Shown in pieces: positions 39,086-42,539 of a stretch of DNA of 42,539 nt. Each line of letters opens with the position of its first letter. The stretch's first letter is position 1. The DNA lies in assembly GCF_013214165.1 (NCBI RefSeq), contig NZ_JABSSM010000038.1, positions 1 through 42,539 of the forward strand, written 5' to 3'. Source of the stretch: Shewanella sp. GTDB taxonomy: Bacteria > Pseudomonadota > Gammaproteobacteria > Enterobacterales > Shewanellaceae. Both the position numbers and the translations under genes were made by a program. Below the pieces are notes generated by a model. That model was not told the DNA's origin, did not search any database, and worked only from the letters and a program-made list of their open reading frames with translations.

Positions 39086-39159
39086 ATGTGAAGCGATTCC
39101 CTACTTCCAAAAACAATGTTTGGCTACAACACAAAAACTGTAACGTTAACAATGGCTGG

Positions 39160-39771
39160 CTAATTTATTTTATTAGAAACGGTTGTCGATAAAACCTTAT
39201 TTAACAAACAAGTTTCATTATCATTAGCCAGCTCATACTCATCCGCTTTTATAGAAAAAGGCCCTTGTTTAGTCCTAGTGCTGTACATAGGTTTACAAAC
39301 TTGTTTTCCTCGAGTATAGGTTCCGTCACCGTTGTTAACAAAAGTGTCTTCACAAAGCATAGAAGATTGTTCTCGATATCTTATTAAAGGACGATAGAAC
39401 GAACGAGTTATATGGCATCGTTTAGCTTTCAGAAATACTATTTCACTATAATATTCTGTCTCACATTTACTACTTTTACATTTTTGATCCCAAGAATAGG
39501 TCACGACATACCGACCTGGGGGAGCTAAAACATACTTTGCAAAAAGACTAACTTCTAATTTTTTTCCCGATTCATCAGTTATTGATTCGATACCGGTTCT
39601 AGAATAGGAACCACGCCTTGTACTTCGATCATAATTATTTACTGTTGTAATTAACCCTAAATTATCAGACTTTTCATTGTAATGATCCCAGACCATTGGA
39701 TCATATGTTCCGCACCCTGCTAAGGTTATTGGAACTATAGTAGCGATTAATAACATTCTCTTTAAATCCAT
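39160..39771 (-). CDS. Unknown lipoprotein
   Basis: The 203-aa protein starts with a lipoprotein signal peptide (MDLKRMLLIATIVPITLAGC, lipobox LAGC, Cys20), so it is probably anchored in the inner or outer membrane. The mature part has a beta-rich, Tyr/Arg-rich character with five further cysteines that may form disulfides (for example CKSSKCE and the later C-E-D/C-K-P pair). I recognise no family. Codons are more A/T-rich than in the core genes to the left, consistent with recent acquisition. It is on the same strand as the NYN gene but 201 bases upstream of it, so co-transcription is uncertain. Confidence 0.75.
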   Translation of the reverse strand: MDLKRMLLIATIVPITLAGCGTYDPMVWDHYNEKSDNLGLITTVNNYDRSTRRGSYSRTGIESITDESGKKLEVSLFAKYVLAPPGRYVVTYSWDQKCKSSKCETEYYSEIVFLKAKRCHITRSFYRPLIRYREQSSMLCEDTFVNNGDGTYTRGKQVCKPMYSTRTKQGPFSIKADEYELANDNETCLLNKVLSTTVSNKIN

Positions 39772-39911
39772 AGCAACCTACCCGCATACCTATTAAGGAG
39801 TGGCATTACAACTTAAAATCGACATTCAAGCAACTTAAAAAGGAAAGTGGTAAAAACAGGTTAGAGCGTTTACCCTAAACCGAACCAGAGCAATTACAAA
39901 TTCAGACAATT

Positions 39912-39956
39912 CCATGATAATTGTCGTTACCATTAAGTTACTGCCACTACTATACT
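39912..39956 (+). promoter_or_regulatory. Promoter with Fur-like element D upstream of the 28-aa ORF
   Basis: Element D (39912-39940; ATGATAAT then CCATTAAGTTA) overlaps a TTACCA -35 (39927-39932), 18 bases before TATACT (39951-39956). A transcript would start near 39963 and reach the small ORF at 39991. A bound repressor at D would block this promoter. Confidence 0.4.
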
Positions 39957-39990
39957 TCCACATCATTAACAAGGATCGTTAAGGGATAGC

Positions 39991-40077
39991 ATGGAACACT
40001 TAGATCTCGGCCTTCTTTTGGCCGTCGTAAGCGTCATCGCAGTTACTGTTTTATACTACCTAAAATCAGATGAATGA
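39991..40077 (+). CDS. 28-aa single-helix membrane protein
   Basis: A short ORF encodes 28 residues: an acidic start MEHLD, then about 18 uninterrupted hydrophobic residues (LGLLLAVVSVIAVTVLYYL), then KSDE. AAGGG lies five bases before the ATG, and a plausible promoter with a Fur-like palindrome lies just upstream. The layout is that of a bacterial small membrane protein. No homologue is known to me. The convergent helicase remnant ends 26 bases downstream. Confidence 0.55.
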   Translation: MEHLDLGLLLAVVSVIAVTVLYYLKSDE

Positions 40078-40102
40078 GCCTGAATAAAGCTACTGGCTTG
40101 TA

Positions 40103-41026
40103 TTACGTATACAATTTATCTTGGTACAAAATCTCATCTAGTATATTCATATCATCCGTAGTGGCGTTTTTATAATTCGTCTGACCACACATACTTTTTG
40201 CTATCACAAGCTCACTCATAGCCCTCGTCACAGCAACATACATAAGTCTCAAATACTCAGCCTTAGTATCAAGTACAGCGTTGCTTGACAGTCTAGGATC
40301 AACTACGTAACACACATTACGCTCCCTTCCCTTTGCACTGTGTATGGTGCAGACTTTAACCCCTCTCAGGCTCGGCCTCAGGTCACCTTTATTATTAGGG
40401 TCATCACTTTCTACTTTGACCTTCCCCTTCTTAAGAATGTCTTGAATAAGATCAACTTGTTCGTGATACCTCGCAACAATCAAGATATCGGTTCTTTTCG
40501 TACCATTTTTGAGCTTCTTTTTAATATCTTCAAGGCACCAATCAGCAAAGCTATTAATCGTGGAACACTCCTGAACAGTAGCTTTTAGGCCATCGCTATT
40601 TGTAGTAACTAAATGCTGGTATTTATTGCTGATTTTGGTTCGAATAAAATTCGATAATGCGAGTAATTGTGGTGTTGAACGGAAATTGTTTGTTAGAGGA
40701 TAAGACTTACCCTTGGTGTACCTCTTCATAAATGTGTTGAGGTGTTCGCAGTCAGCACCTCTAAAAGAGAAAATGGCTTGCGCTGGATCACCTACACCAA
40801 AAAACTTACTCCCACCTTTAATCAATTCCTCTAAGATTCTCCATTGAAGTTTACTCATATCTTGGAGTTCATCAACGATAATATACTTATTCTTGGCCTG
40901 AATTTTAGATCTGAAAATCGTGTCGTCTTTCAGGTGTTTCAACATAAGAAACAATTGATCTTCATAATCAAATCGCTTTTTATTTGCTTTATGTTTTTTA
41001 TAAGCATCTAGCAGAAATAGAGCCAC
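40103..41026 (-). pseudogene. UvrD/Rep-type helicase, 5' end missing
   Basis: The 307-residue frame has superfamily 1 helicase motifs II (VDELQD, about 51-56), III (GDPAQAIFSFRGA), IV (NFRSTPQL), V (TIHSAKGRE) and VI (LMYVAVTRA). Motif I (Walker A) and Ia, which belong upstream, are absent: the frame is closed by a TAA at 41035-41037 and begins with a GTG at 41026 that has no good ribosome site. Upstream sequence is that of the transposase locus (gene start 41097). The protein cannot hydrolyse ATP unless the front half is supplied elsewhere. It is probably an old helicase cut off by the incoming transposase unit. Confidence 0.82.
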
Positions 41027-41096
41027 CCAGAGTTAATTGTGCATTTTCTATCCACCTACTAAGCTTTGGTTAGATTAGTAGAAGTAGGAGGTTGTT

Positions 41097-42080
41097 ATGC
41101 CCCGTCCCAGAAGAACTCAAATTAGTATTGAAGATACGCCGTGGTACCACGCAGTCTCAAGATGTGTTCGCAAAGCATGGCTAACAGGAGTCGATCCTAA
41201 TACGGGTCAATCCTATGAGCATCGACGAGAATGGGTTGAATCTCAGTTGCTTAAGTTAGGTGCAATCTTTGCTATTGATATTGCAGCTTATGCGGTGATG
41301 TCTAATCATCTTCATCTGGTGTTGAGAATCGATATCGAGTCAGCCAATAGCTGGACAGATAGGGAGGTCGTCGAGCATTGGCATCAACTGTTTAAAGGAA
41401 CTGAAATAACTCAAAAATTTCTAAAGTGTGAGATAATTGAAAGCCATGAAATTAACGCCCTCAAACATTCAATAGCCTTATATCGTAGCCGATTAAGTGA
41501 CATAAGTTGGTTTATGCGCTGCCTCAATGAGCCAATCGCGAGGATGGCGAATAAAGAGGATAAGTGTACAGGGCATTTCTGGGAAGGCCGGTTCAAGTCA
41601 CAGGCCCTGCTCGATGAAGCCGCCGTGCTGGCCTGTATGGCCTATGTAGAGCTCAATCCAATACGTGCCAAGATGGCTAATACACCAGAAACTTCAGATC
41701 ACACCAGCCTTAAATTGCGAGTAAAAGCAGCTTTAAAAGGCAAACAACCAGAAAAACTGCTGCCTTTTATTGGGAATGAGCGCCTCAAGCAGCCAAAAGG
41801 CATTCAATTTTCACTTAAAGACTATCTTGAATTAGTCGATGAAACCGGCAGGATTCTTCGTGATGATAAACGAGGGGCTATATCTGCAAGTGCTTCTAAG
41901 ATACTCACTCGGTTAAATATTTCCAGTGACAACTGGATACATATGACCTCTGAGTTTGGCAAATTATTTCATGGCCCAGTGGGGACACTGCAAGAACTCA
42001 CCAGCTATTGTGAACACTTGGGTAAGCGACGACGGCACTTTGCTCACTGCTGTGATTACTTCAAACGAGCTGATAATTAA
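41097..42080 (+). CDS. REP-associated tyrosine transposase (Y1/HUH, RAYT-type)
   Basis: The 327-aa protein begins PRPRRTQISIEDTPWYHAVSRC and has the HUH motif SNHLHLVLRI (His71, His73) of the IS200-like Y1 transposase domain. The RAYT-type GHFWEGRFKSQALLDEAAVLACMAYVELNPIRA follows. I could not assign the catalytic tyrosine with certainty. AGGAGG lies five bases before the ATG. RAYTs are usually single-copy domesticated transposases that act on REP palindromes. The region before the gene contains CCTACT/AGTAGG inverted segments (about 41053-41092). It abuts the truncated helicase. Confidence 0.9.
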   Translation: MPRPRRTQISIEDTPWYHAVSRCVRKAWLTGVDPNTGQSYEHRREWVESQLLKLGAIFAIDIAAYAVMSNHLHLVLRIDIESANSWTDREVVEHWHQLFKGTEITQKFLKCEIIESHEINALKHSIALYRSRLSDISWFMRCLNEPIARMANKEDKCTGHFWEGRFKSQALLDEAAVLACMAYVELNPIRAKMANTPETSDHTSLKLRVKAALKGKQPEKLLPFIGNERLKQPKGIQFSLKDYLELVDETGRILRDDKRGAISASASKILTRLNISSDNWIHMTSEFGKLFHGPVGTLQELTSYCEHLGKRRRHFAHCCDYFKRADN

Positions 42081-42261
42081 GGTTTTTACGTTTCACTCAG
42101 ACTTACATCTTAGGTTTGAGTTTTGTGCTGCCTGAAATTCATAATTTCGAACAGAAATTAACTATTTACCTCCTGCAAAACAAAATTACCAGCAAACATT
42201 TAGGGTTTTGGTCCTGATGGGTGGTTGAAGATTGACATGCATTGCCAGCGAGGTATGTTAT

Positions 42262-42410
42262 TGATTAATAATGGCTGGCTTTGATTGTGTTGATTAATAA
42301 TGGCTGGCTTTGATTGTGTTGATTAATAATGGCTGGCTTTGATTGTGGCTGATTAATAATGGCTGGCTTTGATTGTGGCTGGCTTTGATTGTGGCTGGCT
42401 TTGATTGTGT
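42262..42410 (-). repeat. 29/30-bp tandem repeat array
   Basis: Four full units start TGATTAATAATGGCTGGC: two of 29 bases (42262-42290, 42291-42319) and two of 30 bases (42320-42349, 42350-42379). Two short units of 16 and 15 bases (42380-42395, 42396-42410) share TGGCTTTGATTGTG. The array sits inside the 3' part of a small ORF on the minus strand. Confidence 0.92.
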
Positions 42411-42507
42411 CCTTGGACTCTTTAGATACTGCACCATCAATGGCTTTAAAGAGACTCCAGAGTTCCCTAAGCCATGAAAGCAGTTTTTTTAATAGGTTTC
42501 GAAACAT
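42265..42507 (-). CDS. Small protein with repeat-encoded tail
   Basis: The 80-aa frame starts at an ATG with AAGGA six bases upstream. The first 36 residues (MFRNLLKKLLSWLRELWSLF then KAIDGAVSKESKD) look like a basic amphipathic helix. The rest is read from the tandem repeats (QSKPAIINQ units). The 30-bp units keep the reading frame, and the 29-bp units shift it, ending the protein soon after. No family is recognised. The strong ribosome site supports real translation of at least the N-terminal part. Confidence 0.5.
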   Translation of the reverse strand: MFRNLLKKLLSWLRELWSLFKAIDGAVSKESKDTIKASHNQSQPQSKPAIINQPQSKPAIINQHNQSQPLLINTIKASHY

Positions 42508-42539
42508 AGATTATCCTTTAGTAATGAGACTTTCTCTAT

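Noticed and set aside
42262..42410. CRISPR array
   Set aside because: The repeats are directly adjacent with no unique spacers and no cas genes nearby.

Overview
The window is a chromosomal segment of a gammaproteobacterium, almost certainly Shewanella. The gene order acnB / lpdA-aceF-aceE-pdhR / ampE-ampD / nadC / pilABCD-coaE-zapD-yacG-mutT and the protein sequences are typical of that genus. No rRNA, tRNA or CRISPR array was seen.

Layout. (1) 1-4945: 5' two thirds of acnB (minus strand, runs off the left edge), a truncated HAD phosphatase gene (yniC-like), and a patatin-type outer-membrane autotransporter on the minus strand. (2) 5060-14261: two very large tandem paralogues (about 1,500 aa each, minus strand). 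Each joins a periplasmic beta-propeller sensor, a Y_Y_Y domain, one membrane helix, two PAS domains and intact GGDEF and EAL domains. (3) 14415-21421: the pyruvate dehydrogenase cluster pdhR, aceE, aceF and lpdA, with a perfect palindromic PdhR operator in front of pdhR, terminators after aceF and lpdA, and a CRP-like site in front of lpdA. (4) 21632-24471: ampE and ampD (minus) and nadC (plus). (5) 24464-25243: a decayed IS1595-family element with a perfect 8-bp target duplication, inserted in the T-tract of the nadC terminator. (6) 25813-32395: type IV pilus genes pilA, pilB, pilC and pilD, then coaE, zapD, yacG and mutT. (7) 32750-37216: a glycine betaine/choline-type ABC transporter (binding protein, permease, ATPase with CBS domains) whose last gene is an outer-membrane porin.

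(8) 37217-42539 is an accessory region. It has a duplicated porin gene tail, a degenerate second copy of the porin terminator, several Fur-box-like palindromes, a NYN-LOTUS protein, an unknown lipoprotein, a 28-residue single-helix protein, a UvrD-type helicase lacking its ATP-binding front end, a REP-associated (Y1/HUH) transposase, and a 29/30-bp tandem-repeat array inside a small ORF.

How it fits together: the left two thirds is mainly core metabolism (pyruvate to acetyl-CoA and the TCA cycle, with CRP-like and PdhR sites), muropeptide recycling, NAD synthesis and pilus assembly. The least explained parts are the tandem c-di-GMP receptors beside the patatin autotransporter, the solute-transporter operon with its own porin, and the 38-42.5 kb island.
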